From IMG/VR virus record IMGVR_UViG_3300043434_000210, positions 1 to 64,000 of that record: a stretch of DNA of 64,000 nt; one strand, 5' to 3'. A program made the position numbers and the translations under genes. The stretch's first letter is position 1; each line of letters starts with the position of its first letter. This stretch comes from a virus. The notes under the pieces are model-generated. The model was not told where the DNA came from and searched no databases. It saw only the letters and a program-made list of their open reading frames with translations. Positions 28,594 to 38,100 of the stretch are shown here, piece by piece.

Positions 28594-30152
28594 TGCAGAT
28601 AGTTGACAATAAAGCGCTCTTGTTTAGAACAAGAACGCCGGAGAAATACTCCGTCATTCCTAAGAGCAGAGTCGTTGGTGAGAACGACGGTGTCTATGAA
28701 GTAGCCGTGTATTGGGGTTTAGATGAAGTGCGCGTCTTGCGCAACCTAGGTGTTAAGAACCCACCGTCCCCAATCACCGCACGTTACGACTGGCCGGGCA
28801 GGCACAGACCGTTTGCACATCAGATGGACACCGCATCATTCTTGACTTTGAACCGCAAGGCATTTGTGTTTAACGACCCTGGGACAGGTAAAACTTTATC
28901 TGCGTTGTGGGCGGCTGATTATCTGATGCGTGTTGGTCAGGTACGTCGGTGCTTGATTCTATGCCCTCTGTCTATCATGGACGACGCATGGATGAGTGGT
29001 ATCGGCAAGAGCATCATTCACAGGTCAGCAATCATTGCGCATCACTCCCAAGCGTCTCGGCGTATTGAGATGGTGCAGGGCGACTACGAGTTTGTAATCG
29101 TGAACTACGATGGTTTGAACCTCATCGCTGACGAAGTTGCGGCTGACGGGCGCTTCGACCTCATAATAGTTGACGAAGCCAATGCATACAAGAACCCAAC
29201 GACCAAGCGTTGGAAGTCGCTGAACAAGATTGTAAAAGGCGACACCCTGTTGTGGATGATGACGGGAACCCCTGCATCGCAGTCACCTGTGGACGCTTAT
29301 GGTTTAGCTAAACTTGTTAACCCAAGTGGTGTGCCTAAGTTCTACACAGCATGGCGAGACAAAGTCATGAACAAGCTGACGCAGTTTAAGTGGGTGCCCA
29401 AGGGCGATGCTCAGCAGAAAGTCTACGACGCACTGCAACCTGCCATACGCTACACCAAGGAAGAATGTACCGACTTACCACCTGTGCTTACCGAGACACG
29501 CGAAGTGCCGTTGACTCCACAACAGAAGAAATACTACATGTTGTTGAAAGAGAAGATGCTCATCAGCGCGGCAGGTGAGACTATCACGGCAGTAAATGCG
29601 GCGGCTGGGGTCAGTAAGTTGCTACAAATATCGGCAGGTGCTGCCTACACAGATGGCCTAGAAGTAGTAGAGTTTGATTGCTCACCACGATTGAATGTGC
29701 TACTAGAAGTATTGGAAGAAACCAGTCGCAAAGTGATTGTGTTTGCGCCCTTCCGCCACAGTATTGACACCATCACCAATCACTTGATCAAACACGGTGT
29801 GGCGGCTGAAGTTATTCATGGCGACGTGTCGGTAAATAAGCGCACAGATATTTTTAAGCGCTTTCAAACTGAAACAAACCCACGAGTTCTAGTAGTTCAA
29901 CCACAAGCGGCATCACATGGCGTAACGCTGACTGCGGCCGATACTGTGGTGTTTTATGGACCGGTTATGTCTGTCGAGACCTACCTGCAGTGTATTGCGC
30001 GTGCTGACCGTATTGGTCAGGATTCCACCAATGTGACTGTGATACACTTACAGGGTAGTGAGATAGAAAAACGTATGTTCTCTCAACTTGAAAAGAGGGT
30101 TGAGGGCCATGACCTATTGTTGAGTCTCTATAAGGAAGAGCTCGGCAAATAG
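28593..30152 (+). CDS. SNF2-like DNA helicase/translocase
   Basis: 519 residues. Helicase superfamily 2 motifs: I NDPGTGKT (94-101), II VDEAN (from about 193), III MTGTPA, and in the second domain VIVFAPF, HGDVSVNKR, VVQPQAASHGVTLTAADTV (20 residues or fewer per block), and VI QCIARADRIGQ. The order is that of SNF2/Rad54-type translocases as found in many phages near the replication genes. It probably remodels forked DNA or displaces proteins. Motif II reads DEAN rather than DEAH. Confidence 0.85.
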   Translation: MQIVDNKALLFRTRTPEKYSVIPKSRVVGENDGVYEVAVYWGLDEVRVLRNLGVKNPPSPITARYDWPGRHRPFAHQMDTASFLTLNRKAFVFNDPGTGKTLSALWAADYLMRVGQVRRCLILCPLSIMDDAWMSGIGKSIIHRSAIIAHHSQASRRIEMVQGDYEFVIVNYDGLNLIADEVAADGRFDLIIVDEANAYKNPTTKRWKSLNKIVKGDTLLWMMTGTPASQSPVDAYGLAKLVNPSGVPKFYTAWRDKVMNKLTQFKWVPKGDAQQKVYDALQPAIRYTKEECTDLPPVLTETREVPLTPQQKKYYMLLKEKMLISAAGETITAVNAAAGVSKLLQISAGAAYTDGLEVVEFDCSPRLNVLLEVLEETSRKVIVFAPFRHSIDTITNHLIKHGVAAEVIHGDVSVNKRTDIFKRFQTETNPRVLVVQPQAASHGVTLTAADTVVFYGPVMSVETYLQCIARADRIGQDSTNVTVIHLQGSEIEKRMFSQLEKRVEGHDLLLSLYKEELGK

Positions 30153-30156
30153 TGAA

Positions 30157-30172
30157 AACCCTAGTTAGGGTT
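30157..30172 (+). other. AACCCTA-TAGGGTT stem-loop after the helicase gene
   Basis: Perfect 7-bp arms with a 2-base centre, starting five bases after the helicase stop. No U tract, so more likely an RNA-end-stabilising or processing hairpin than a terminator. A weak promoter-like pair (TTGCAT, TAAAGT, 17 bp apart) overlaps the region just after it. Confidence 0.45.
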
Positions 30173-30219
30173 GCATTTGCATCTTTGCTGTTGTAAAGTA
30201 TTTGACATAAGGAGAAAGT

Positions 30220-30624
30220 ATGACAAACGAAACAGTACCGCTAGATAAGCTAGCCAAGGTATATAGAAAGATTTCTTCGCGGGTTCAAGAACTCACGCAG
30301 GAATACGAAACTCAGATTGAAGAGCTCAAGGCTCAACAAGATGAAATCAAGAATGCTATGAAAGACCAAATGCTTGCGCTTGGTGTGGGCTCTGTTCGCA
30401 CTGACGGCGGCACGATAACGCTTTCACAGAAGACGCGCTATTACACAGACGATTGGGATTCGTTCAAGTCATTTGTTGTAGAGCACGACGCCTTAGACTT
30501 GTTTGAAAAGCGCATCGCGCAAAAGAACATGGCTTTGTTTTTGGAGGAGAACCCCGGAAGCGTACCGGCGGGGCTCAACTCTTTGAGTGAATACACGGTA
30601 ACCGTACGCAAACCAACCAAGTGA
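30220..30624 (+). CDS. Coiled-coil protein, Gp157/Gam-like size, unknown
   Basis: 134 residues. The N-terminal 50 residues are a coiled coil (YRKISSRVQELTQEYETQIE, LKAQQDEIKNAMKDQML); the C-terminal half VRTDGGTITLSQKTRYYTDD, then DALDLFEKRIAQKNMALFLE is a small beta-alpha domain. It resembles the phage 'gp157-like/siphovirus coiled-coil' group by layout, which is not a firm match. It precedes the ssDNA-binding-like gene and may share that function. Confidence 0.6.
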   Translation: MTNETVPLDKLAKVYRKISSRVQELTQEYETQIEELKAQQDEIKNAMKDQMLALGVGSVRTDGGTITLSQKTRYYTDDWDSFKSFVVEHDALDLFEKRIAQKNMALFLEENPGSVPAGLNSLSEYTVTVRKPTK

Positions 30625-30631
30625 GATTGAA

Positions 30632-30811
30632 ATGCAAAAAATAGCAATTACAGAAATGGAAGTTGAGCAGATGTTTCGTAGCGCCGTAATGGCGCGCGGC
30701 AGTCTAGGTCAGCCTAGCATGGAAGGCGTAGTTGAAACAGAACTTGATTACGTCATCAGTATTTTAGAAAGAGAAGCAATGAAATTAGTTAAAGAAAAGG
30801 AAGCAGTATGA
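30632..30811 (+). CDS. Small acidic helical protein
   Basis: 59 residues from ATG 30632, only seven bases after the previous stop and ending in an ATGA overlap with the next gene. MQKIAITEMEVEQMFRSAVM, then MEGVVETELDYVISILEREA. One or two helices. No family recognised; the coupling suggests cotranslation with the ssDNA-binding-like protein. Confidence 0.5.
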   Translation: MQKIAITEMEVEQMFRSAVMARGSLGQPSMEGVVETELDYVISILEREAMKLVKEKEAV

Positions 30812-31716
30812 GCGAATTAGCCGTTTTTAACCCAACCCAACTCCCTGCCTTTGCTCGCAAAGGCGAATTGTCTGACTTGGCTCGTAGCCTTGCAGGTGGT
30901 TCAACTTCAACAATGAAGCGCATCTCTACCAAGGGCGGTGTATTCCGTTTGATCGCCGGTGGTAAAGAAGTTGCTGCAATCGACGACCGTCATCTTGACG
31001 TAGTTATCGTACAGGCTGCCCCCAAAATTAGCCGTACATACTATTCAGGAACGTACGAAGAAGGTTCAGCATCTGCGCCTAATTGTTGGTCTGCTGACGG
31101 TGAAAAGCCTGACGCTAGCGTGGAAGAGCCACAATGCTCTAACTGCGCGTCCTGCCCACAAAATGCTAAGGGCTCAGGTCAGGGAGACTCACGTGCTTGC
31201 CGTTTCTCACAACGTCTTGCAGTAGTTTTAGCCAACGACATTCATGGCGATGTTATGCAGTTGAACCTAGCCGCCACATCAATCTTCGGTAAAGAAGAAG
31301 GCGACAAGCGTCCATTGCAAGCCTATGCCCGTTACTTGGCGGCACAGAGCATTAGCCCTGAGATGTTGGTTACCCGTTTGCGTTTTGATACAAAGGCGGC
31401 GGTGCCTAAGTTGTTCTTCCAACCAGTGCGTTATTTGGATGAAGACGAGTATGGTGTTGCTATTGAGAAAGGTCAAACAGAAGAAGCTAAACGCGCTGTT
31501 ACAATGACCGTCGCTCAAACTGATGGGGTAAAGAAACAACCTGTACCACAGATCGAGGGCAAGAAGCCTGTAGCTAAGGCGGAGCCTGTTGAAGCGGTAG
31601 AAAGCGCTGAGGTTGATGAACCTGAAAAGCGTAAGGCACCTGCTAAGACAAATGCCGTCCCTGAGAAAAAAGCCAACTTGAATGAGTTGGTCGGTCAATG
31701 GGATACAGACGACTAA
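30808..31716 (+). CDS. Probable single-stranded DNA-binding protein with zinc-type cysteines
   Basis: 302 residues. Residues 1-90 contain KRISTKGGVFRLIAGGKEVA and several strands that fit an OB fold; C93, C110, C113, C116 and C131 make a possible zinc site (CSNCASCPQNAKGSG). The C-terminal third is Pro/Ala/Lys/Glu rich and ends NELVGQWDTDD, an acidic tip as in SSB tails that recruit replication proteins. This is typical of large phage SSB proteins placed in replication modules, but no single motif proves it. Confidence 0.55.
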   Translation: MSELAVFNPTQLPAFARKGELSDLARSLAGGSTSTMKRISTKGGVFRLIAGGKEVAAIDDRHLDVVIVQAAPKISRTYYSGTYEEGSASAPNCWSADGEKPDASVEEPQCSNCASCPQNAKGSGQGDSRACRFSQRLAVVLANDIHGDVMQLNLAATSIFGKEEGDKRPLQAYARYLAAQSISPEMLVTRLRFDTKAAVPKLFFQPVRYLDEDEYGVAIEKGQTEEAKRAVTMTVAQTDGVKKQPVPQIEGKKPVAKAEPVEAVESAEVDEPEKRKAPAKTNAVPEKKANLNELVGQWDTDD

Positions 31717-31813
31717 TAGTTTCGGGGGAACGCTCAACCGTCGGCTCGGCGACGTTAAAAAACCTGTATAGATTGGCTATAGCTAGTACCCCACCCAAAC
31801 AAACGGAAAAGAC

Positions 31814-32074
31814 ATGCCTTACTCAGACAAAATAAAAGAAACAATAGCTCGAGCGCCTAAGACGCTCGGCAACCAATTAGGTAGATGGGCGGTGCATTTA
31901 GATCTGCCCGTGATGAAGATCGCCGATTACACCGGCGCAACAAGACAGACTGTATATAACTGGTTTAGTGGTAACGACGTGACCCCTGCTTATCGAGAGC
32001 GCGTGGCTCAACTACTAAGTATTTTGAGAACGTGTACAACCGCCGAAGAGGCGTTGCGTAAGATAAACAGATAA
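31814..32074 (+). CDS. HTH DNA-binding regulator
   Basis: 86 residues. Residues about 31-55 (LPVMKIADYTGATRQTVYNW, then FSGNDV) form a Cro/C1-type helix-turn-helix, followed by a short helix AYRERVAQLLSIL. A Cro- or repressor-like DNA binder. The 97-base leader carries a palindromic GCTATAGC (31776-31783) and a TTAAAA...TATAGC pair 17 bp apart, so it may repress its own promoter. Start supported by ACGGAAAAGAC upstream. Confidence 0.7.
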   Translation: MPYSDKIKETIARAPKTLGNQLGRWAVHLDLPVMKIADYTGATRQTVYNWFSGNDVTPAYRERVAQLLSILRTCTTAEEALRKINR

Positions 32075-32090
32075 GCATCAAGGGGGCATT

Positions 32091-34949
32091 ATGAGGTCGC
32101 AGGATTTCCTAGCGGCGGTTTTACCATCTTCGGCAGGCAACTACTGCGCCGTTGAGATAAGCACCGCCAAGAAGGAGCACAAGTGGGTATGCACGGTCGA
32201 CGAGCTATACGCTGAAGCCATGGCTTTTAGCGATAGGGGTTTGAACGCATACTTCGCATTGGCATCGTTTAACGAAAACAACAAACGGCTTGCAGAGAAC
32301 GCTTTGTATATGCGCTCTTTGTTTATTGATATTGATTGTGGTGAAGGAAAAGACTATCCTGATAAGCAGGCAGCCGGGGCAGCATTGGATATCTTTTTGT
32401 CCGAATCTAGGCTAGCTGAGCTAGGCACGCCTTTCATCCTATCTAGTGGTGGTGGCATCCACGTATATTTTGCTCTTGAAGAGAATGTAGCAATAGCTTC
32501 TTGGAAACCTGTTGCTGAGAACTTAAAGCGTCTTGCCAAGAAATTAAACTTCAACATCGACTTTGCGGTGACGGGCGATGCGGCGCGTGTATTGCGTGTG
32601 CCTGACACCAAAAACTACAAGTTTGAAAAACCAAGAACTGTACGAGTTCTAGTAGAAGGTACTGTATTTAAACTAGAACAAGTAGCGTCGCTCCTAGTAG
32701 AACAGCTTGGTAGCTCATCATATGAGCCTGCCGTAACTAAATTAGATATTCCCGGAACTAAGCCAACGGCTGCGCCTACAACTAATAGCGTCAAGCTCAT
32801 TGAGAATAGCGTAACAATCTTTGGCAACATTGAGACCAAGTGCGAGCAGGTCAAGTTCTATATCAACAACGCACAAGACGACGGCATGGAGCCTCTATGG
32901 CGTGGCATCCTCAGCCTAGCTAAATACTGCGAGAACGGTGAAGACGAAGCCAAGCGCATAACCGACTTGCATCCGTATGACCACGACCGTATGAATCAGA
33001 AGTTACGTGATATCAAAGGTCCGTATTCATGCGTCAAGATGGACGAGGTGAACCCAGGGGTCTGCGAGAAGTGCCCCCACTACGGCAAGCATACCAACGC
33101 CTTAGCTCTTGGACGGTCTATAGCTACACATACCGACTCTTCACAACTTGTTGTGGAGAAACAAATCTCAGCAAGCCATGTAGAGAAAATTGCCATTACC
33201 AAGCCTACCCCACCACGGGGGTTCCAATACGGCGCCAAGGGCGGTATCTTCATGGATAAAGAAGTCAAAGACGACGAGGGTAAGACAAGCAGTAAACCTA
33301 TCATGGTTCTTCCCTACGACTTGTTTGCCGTAGATATTTTGAACAAAGGTGGTGATCACCTAGTACACATGATGGCGTTCCGCCCTGAAGGCACAGTCGA
33401 TGTGCTTATCCCACAGAAGTCTGTGGTCAGTAAAGATGAAACCGTCAAGGCGCTTGCTAACCAAAACATCATTGCTGCCTTCGGGTCTGGTAATGATAAG
33501 AACTTGTATGAATATGTTCGTGGTTGTGTTGAGCACGCAAGTAGCAACAAAGTGGCAGTTAAGATACCTGACAGCTGCGGTTGGCAAGCTGACAACACGT
33601 TTGTGTATAACAGTAAAGTTTTCTATGCTGATGGGCGCGAGGTGTTTGTACCTACCCCTGACCTAGAAAACGTCAACAACGCCACTGCCCCTGCGGGCAA
33701 TCTACAGGATTGGCAGAAGGTATTTAATATGTTGGTCGCCAAAGAGTTGTGGGAAGTGCTAGCTATGGCGCTAGTTGGGCCTGCGTCTATCTTGATGAAG
33801 TTCTCAGGCTTCCGTGGTTGTGTGTATCACTTGGGTTCATCTGAGACCGGTACAGGTAAATCATTAGCCCTAGAGCTAGCGTCGAGCTTTTGGGGTCACC
33901 CTGAGCTGTATCGTGTTAGCCAATCAACGTCTGCTGTTGCGTCACAACAACGCCAAGGTGTATTGGGTAGCTTGCCTCTGATTACCGACGAGATTACTAA
34001 CAAGAGCCGTAAAGACTTTGAATGGTTTCCTGAGTTCTTGCTAGACCTAACTCAAGGTAAAGGCAAAGACCGTATGGAGCAAGGCGCCAACCGAGAGCGT
34101 ATCAACAAGTCTGTGTGGAATCTACTAGTGTTGTTTTCAAGCAACACCCACATCTTTGACTACCTGTCAGGTCAACGCAAACATTCTTCACAAGCTGAGA
34201 TGGTGCGTGTGCTTGAGCTAACCTTGAACAAGAAGCTTGAGTGGACTTCCGAAGAAGCCGCAACCCTAGACCTTTTGAAGAACAACTATGGTGTGGTGGG
34301 ATATCACTTGGTTAAATGGATTGTTGCCAATCGTGCAGTAGCCAAAGAAGTTTTTGATAAGACACGCGAAGACCTAAAAGTGGTTATGCAAGCCAACGAT
34401 GACGAGCGCTATTGGACTGCAGGTAATTCATGCATCGTGGCTATGGCAATCCTGCTAGGCAAGAAGTATTCAGGCTTATTGGATATACCTGTGCAACCGA
34501 TCATTGACGTGCTTAAAGCCATGACTACAAATGCTAGAGGCATCGTTTACGGTTCCAAGCGCACGGCTGAAGACATCTTGAACGCATATACCCGTGAGTT
34601 CTACGGTAAGTTCGTGGTTGTTAAGGTTGCTGACGGGGTGTATCAAGCCTCTCTAGGCGAGCATGGAATTATTGATGCATCGCTGACTCGAACGGATATT
34701 GCGGGTAGGGTGGAGCATGGTTTGACCCCAGGTCACGTAGATTATTTTATTGAGGTGCAGCTACTTAAATCGCACTGCGTAGCTATGAGTTATGGTTTCA
34801 AAGACTTGAAAGAACAGCTTGAAAAGAACCCGTACTACAAAGTGACGCCTGTAAAAAAAGATATGTTGTCGAAGACCCGCGGTCCCTCAATGCGAGTAAA
34901 TGCACTTAGAATATCACGCCCAATAGTTGCAGATGAACAGGAAGATTAG
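32091..34949 (+). CDS. Primase-helicase fusion (AEP-type primase with DUF927/D5-like ATPase)
   Basis: 952 residues. N-terminal primase-polymerase domain: RSLFIDIDCGEGKDYP (D80, D82), SSGGGIHVYFAL (118-129, H124) and TGDAARVLRVPDTKNYK (161-177), the hDhD, sxH and RVP-type motifs of archaeo-eukaryotic primases. A middle cysteine cluster (YSCVKM...GVCEKCPHYGKH) is a zinc-like site. The C-terminal half contains SETGTGKS (584-591) and SLPLITDEITNKSR, a DUF927/D5-type ATPase. The single protein would unwind DNA and prime synthesis for the family A polymerase. Confidence 0.85.
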   Translation: MRSQDFLAAVLPSSAGNYCAVEISTAKKEHKWVCTVDELYAEAMAFSDRGLNAYFALASFNENNKRLAENALYMRSLFIDIDCGEGKDYPDKQAAGAALDIFLSESRLAELGTPFILSSGGGIHVYFALEENVAIASWKPVAENLKRLAKKLNFNIDFAVTGDAARVLRVPDTKNYKFEKPRTVRVLVEGTVFKLEQVASLLVEQLGSSSYEPAVTKLDIPGTKPTAAPTTNSVKLIENSVTIFGNIETKCEQVKFYINNAQDDGMEPLWRGILSLAKYCENGEDEAKRITDLHPYDHDRMNQKLRDIKGPYSCVKMDEVNPGVCEKCPHYGKHTNALALGRSIATHTDSSQLVVEKQISASHVEKIAITKPTPPRGFQYGAKGGIFMDKEVKDDEGKTSSKPIMVLPYDLFAVDILNKGGDHLVHMMAFRPEGTVDVLIPQKSVVSKDETVKALANQNIIAAFGSGNDKNLYEYVRGCVEHASSNKVAVKIPDSCGWQADNTFVYNSKVFYADGREVFVPTPDLENVNNATAPAGNLQDWQKVFNMLVAKELWEVLAMALVGPASILMKFSGFRGCVYHLGSSETGTGKSLALELASSFWGHPELYRVSQSTSAVASQQRQGVLGSLPLITDEITNKSRKDFEWFPEFLLDLTQGKGKDRMEQGANRERINKSVWNLLVLFSSNTHIFDYLSGQRKHSSQAEMVRVLELTLNKKLEWTSEEAATLDLLKNNYGVVGYHLVKWIVANRAVAKEVFDKTREDLKVVMQANDDERYWTAGNSCIVAMAILLGKKYSGLLDIPVQPIIDVLKAMTTNARGIVYGSKRTAEDILNAYTREFYGKFVVVKVADGVYQASLGEHGIIDASLTRTDIAGRVEHGLTPGHVDYFIEVQLLKSHCVAMSYGFKDLKEQLEKNPYYKVTPVKKDMLSKTRGPSMRVNALRISRPIVADEQED

Positions 34950-34950
34950 A

Positions 34951-35127
34951 GTGCATTACCCTTGGAAAAATACGCCACCGCAGAGTGGCTTCTTCGTACC
35001 TACGTTGAAATTAGAAGAGACAAGGCAGGACGGTTTAAAAGCCGCCCTGCACTACAGGATTTTTGGCAAAGCCGAGTTTGGAACCAAAGACGGTAAGCTT
35101 GGCGTGTTCTTTATTCGCGTTCGCTAG
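34951..35127 (+). CDS. Small protein ending the early operon
   Basis: 58 residues from GTG 34951, where CAGGAAG gives a good ribosome site 8 bases upstream; an in-frame ATG at 34933 (64 residues) has none. MHYPWKNTPPQSGFFVPTLK, then DGLKAALHYRIFGKAEFGTK: a small basic beta domain. It ends 17 bases inside the convergent giant virion gene. Similar 'FFVPTLKLxxTRxxGL' proteins occur in phages next to primase-helicases; function unknown. Confidence 0.6.
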   Translation: MHYPWKNTPPQSGFFVPTLKLEETRQDGLKAALHYRIFGKAEFGTKDGKLGVFFIRVR

Positions 35128-38100
35128 ACAGTTCTTTGGCTAACTCGATCTTCTCCTGACGTATTTCATCTAGCATCTTGCGTTTCTCAGGTCCACTCAA
35201 ATCAGGGTCGGACTTGATAGCGCGCTCTTGCTTGGTCAACTCGCCCATCTTCTGACGGAAAGTACCTGCAAGAGATGCTAGACCAATCAGATCAGCCTTG
35301 GCATCTAGGTATGCATTCGCCTCACGAACTCTGTTTTCAGACTCCAACTTGTCGTATGTCTGCTTGGACTTGATGATGTCTTCCATGTCACGGTAGGCAC
35401 GGTTGATAACACCACCTGCATCCACAGGTTGGAAGAACGAGCCAATCACCGGCATGTCGCTAGCACGCATCTCAGGTTTATTACCTGCTTCAGCAGAACG
35501 CATGATCGGGTTAGTCATAGACGCCACAGCTAGCGGCAACCCGCCTACATAACCACGTATCAAATACTCAAGCTGGACTGGTGACAAGTAGTTGCCAAGA
35601 ATAGGAATGCTGCCTGTCACGCTACCAACTAGTTTAGATAGCTCTAGCGTGTTGTCGTTGAACCGTTCAGCTGGGTCTAGGTCTTTCATACGGTCGCTGA
35701 TAATTGGGCGCCCTGTGTAGAAAGAGTAGTTAGCCATAATCTCAATAGGTGACTTGACCGCCTGCGGAATTGTGCTTGGGCCGATAGGTACAGACTCAGC
35801 AACAAGTTTGGTTAAAGCCCTTGCTGCCTCTGATGCACGCTTATCGCCGTACATTGTATTGACCAATGCCTCTGGCACCGCCTTAAAGATGAAGCCCAAT
35901 TCAAACGGAATAGGTACGCGCACAGGCTCGTCTACACCCGGCACATACACAAACCAATTCTTGTAGCGCTCGTCATCGTTGGCGTTCTTGTAGGCTTCGT
36001 CGTCTTCCATCATCATGGCGTACATCATTGACAAAGAAGCCATCATCATGCCGCGACGGTATAACTTGCCTTTAATATCTAGCTTCTCGTTAAACGGCAT
36101 CTTGCCACGGAATGATTTGTAAAGAACGTTCAAACCTTGAATCTGCGCGTTCAAGAACGGAATCATTGTAGACAGCATGAACAAGCTAGGTGATGTACCA
36201 CGTTGGCTGAACGGCATCATCTTATGCACCGCCACAATCGCTTCCATCTCAGTCAAGCCCTGCTTGATATAACTATCAAACGCCACAGTACGGGTAGCCG
36301 CGTCACCTTGCATAGCTAGCGTATCAGCTTTGGCTAGGTAAGATTCCCAACCTTTCTTGCCGCTAGTCAACTGCAACATAATCTTAGCCATGTCTTCTGA
36401 CGTGCCTGTGAACACCTGACCGCCAATCAAACCATAGCTCTGTAAAGTTCTTTCGCCTTCGCTCTGACCGCGCATTGCTTTGTAAACTTCTTTGAGAGAA
36501 GAAAGAATAGGCACGGTGTCCACACCGCCACTCATTACAGCGACCATCGGATCACGGACAACCTGACGTGCGGCGTAGGCTGGGTTACGTGTAACCCAAG
36601 AACGTAGCAATCTAGCAGGAGCGCCCATCGCCTTAACCATATTTGGCAAGCTGGTGTTTACACCTGACAAGCCGTGAACAAGCATACTAGATGGAACGCC
36701 TGCAGCATCGGTATTAACAACCGCATAGTGGTCAACACCATCTCTACGGAAGCGGATTGTGCGCTCACTAGCAGGGCCTGGACCTTTACGGATACCGCCA
36801 TTTGGCTCGTCTTTGTTAGCCACTTCAAGCATACCCATGTCACGAAGCGCGTAAGCCACGTTACGTGTAGCCATATTTCTCAATGCCATATCCATCAACA
36901 AGCTAGTGTTCTGTAGGGCGCCTGTGTATATATCCACTATACGCTCGTTGCCACCAACAAGTTCATGTAAGTATGGTTGGTACTGAAGGTTACCAATATT
37001 GATGCGTGGGGCACCGCCAACATCCAAGAACACTTCGTCTTTTTCAACACGGTAGTAAGGGATGTAGTCGTTGTCTGCAACTAGGTCAGCAGCAATTTCA
37101 GGCTTCAATGCACCAACTTCTACCAACAAGTTCATCAAGTCTTTGTTGTATTGGTTGTAAATTTTGTCAGCTTCAGCAAACGCGCTCTTCAAATTAGGGT
37201 TGGAGTTAACGTCACGCATAACTGCGTCAAGCTCAGCCTGTGTAATCTTGCCTTCAAAGTTCAGCTTAGCCAAACCAACTTTAGGGTTTGCCGCACGCTT
37301 GGCAATACGATACAAACTATATGCATCTCGTACACCCGCAGCATCGCCCCAATTAGCTTTAGCCAAAGCCTCAGTAAGTTTTACTAGGTTAGCGCCTTCC
37401 AAAGACTCAAGAATATAGCCACCGCCTTTGCCTTTACGTAACTTAGGAATACCGTTTGATACACCCTGCGCTGTCCAAGCCATGCGTTGATCGTGCATGC
37501 TCAAAGAATACTGAACCTGTGTAGCTTGAATAGAGTTTTCTAAACCTTTGTTACGGAACACAGCCTCAATAGGTGCGGCACGGTTAACGTAGCGTGTTTC
37601 AAAAGCCAAACCTGTATTACCGCCAAACACACGCTCTTTCAAACCCTTTTGTTTAGGCATCAACTTGTCAGCAAGAGACACAATACCTGGGGCACCGCCA
37701 CCAAAGACAGGAGCTGTTGCTCTGTATTGGAACTCACCGTCACGACCTGTGTATGCGCCTGGGGCGTATTCTTTAAACTCTTTACGTGCTTTACGTAGAA
37801 TCTTATAGACGTCGTTTGTGTTGATGTCTAGGTTAACACCCATCTTACGCAAGGCAGCGCGCACTGCGCCTACTAGCGCCTTGATAAACTCACCCGCTTT
37901 TTGCAAGAAGTTCTTGTCAACACGCGCTTCTTCTGTATGGGCAATAACCTCGCGTAGTGCTTTAGCTTGGGCAAAGGCTTCGTCTTTACCTGCACGTTTA
38001 GCTGCCATGTAGGCTGCCAACGCATCTTCACCAACGCCTAATTTGTCGGCAAGTTTAAATACACCACCTTCTTGTTTAGCAACTTGTCGTGCTAAAGCAT

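Noticed and set aside
34927-34949. ATG 34933 as start of the last early gene
   Set aside because: No ribosome site precedes it and it overlaps the primase-helicase gene; GTG 34951 has a CAGGAAG upstream.
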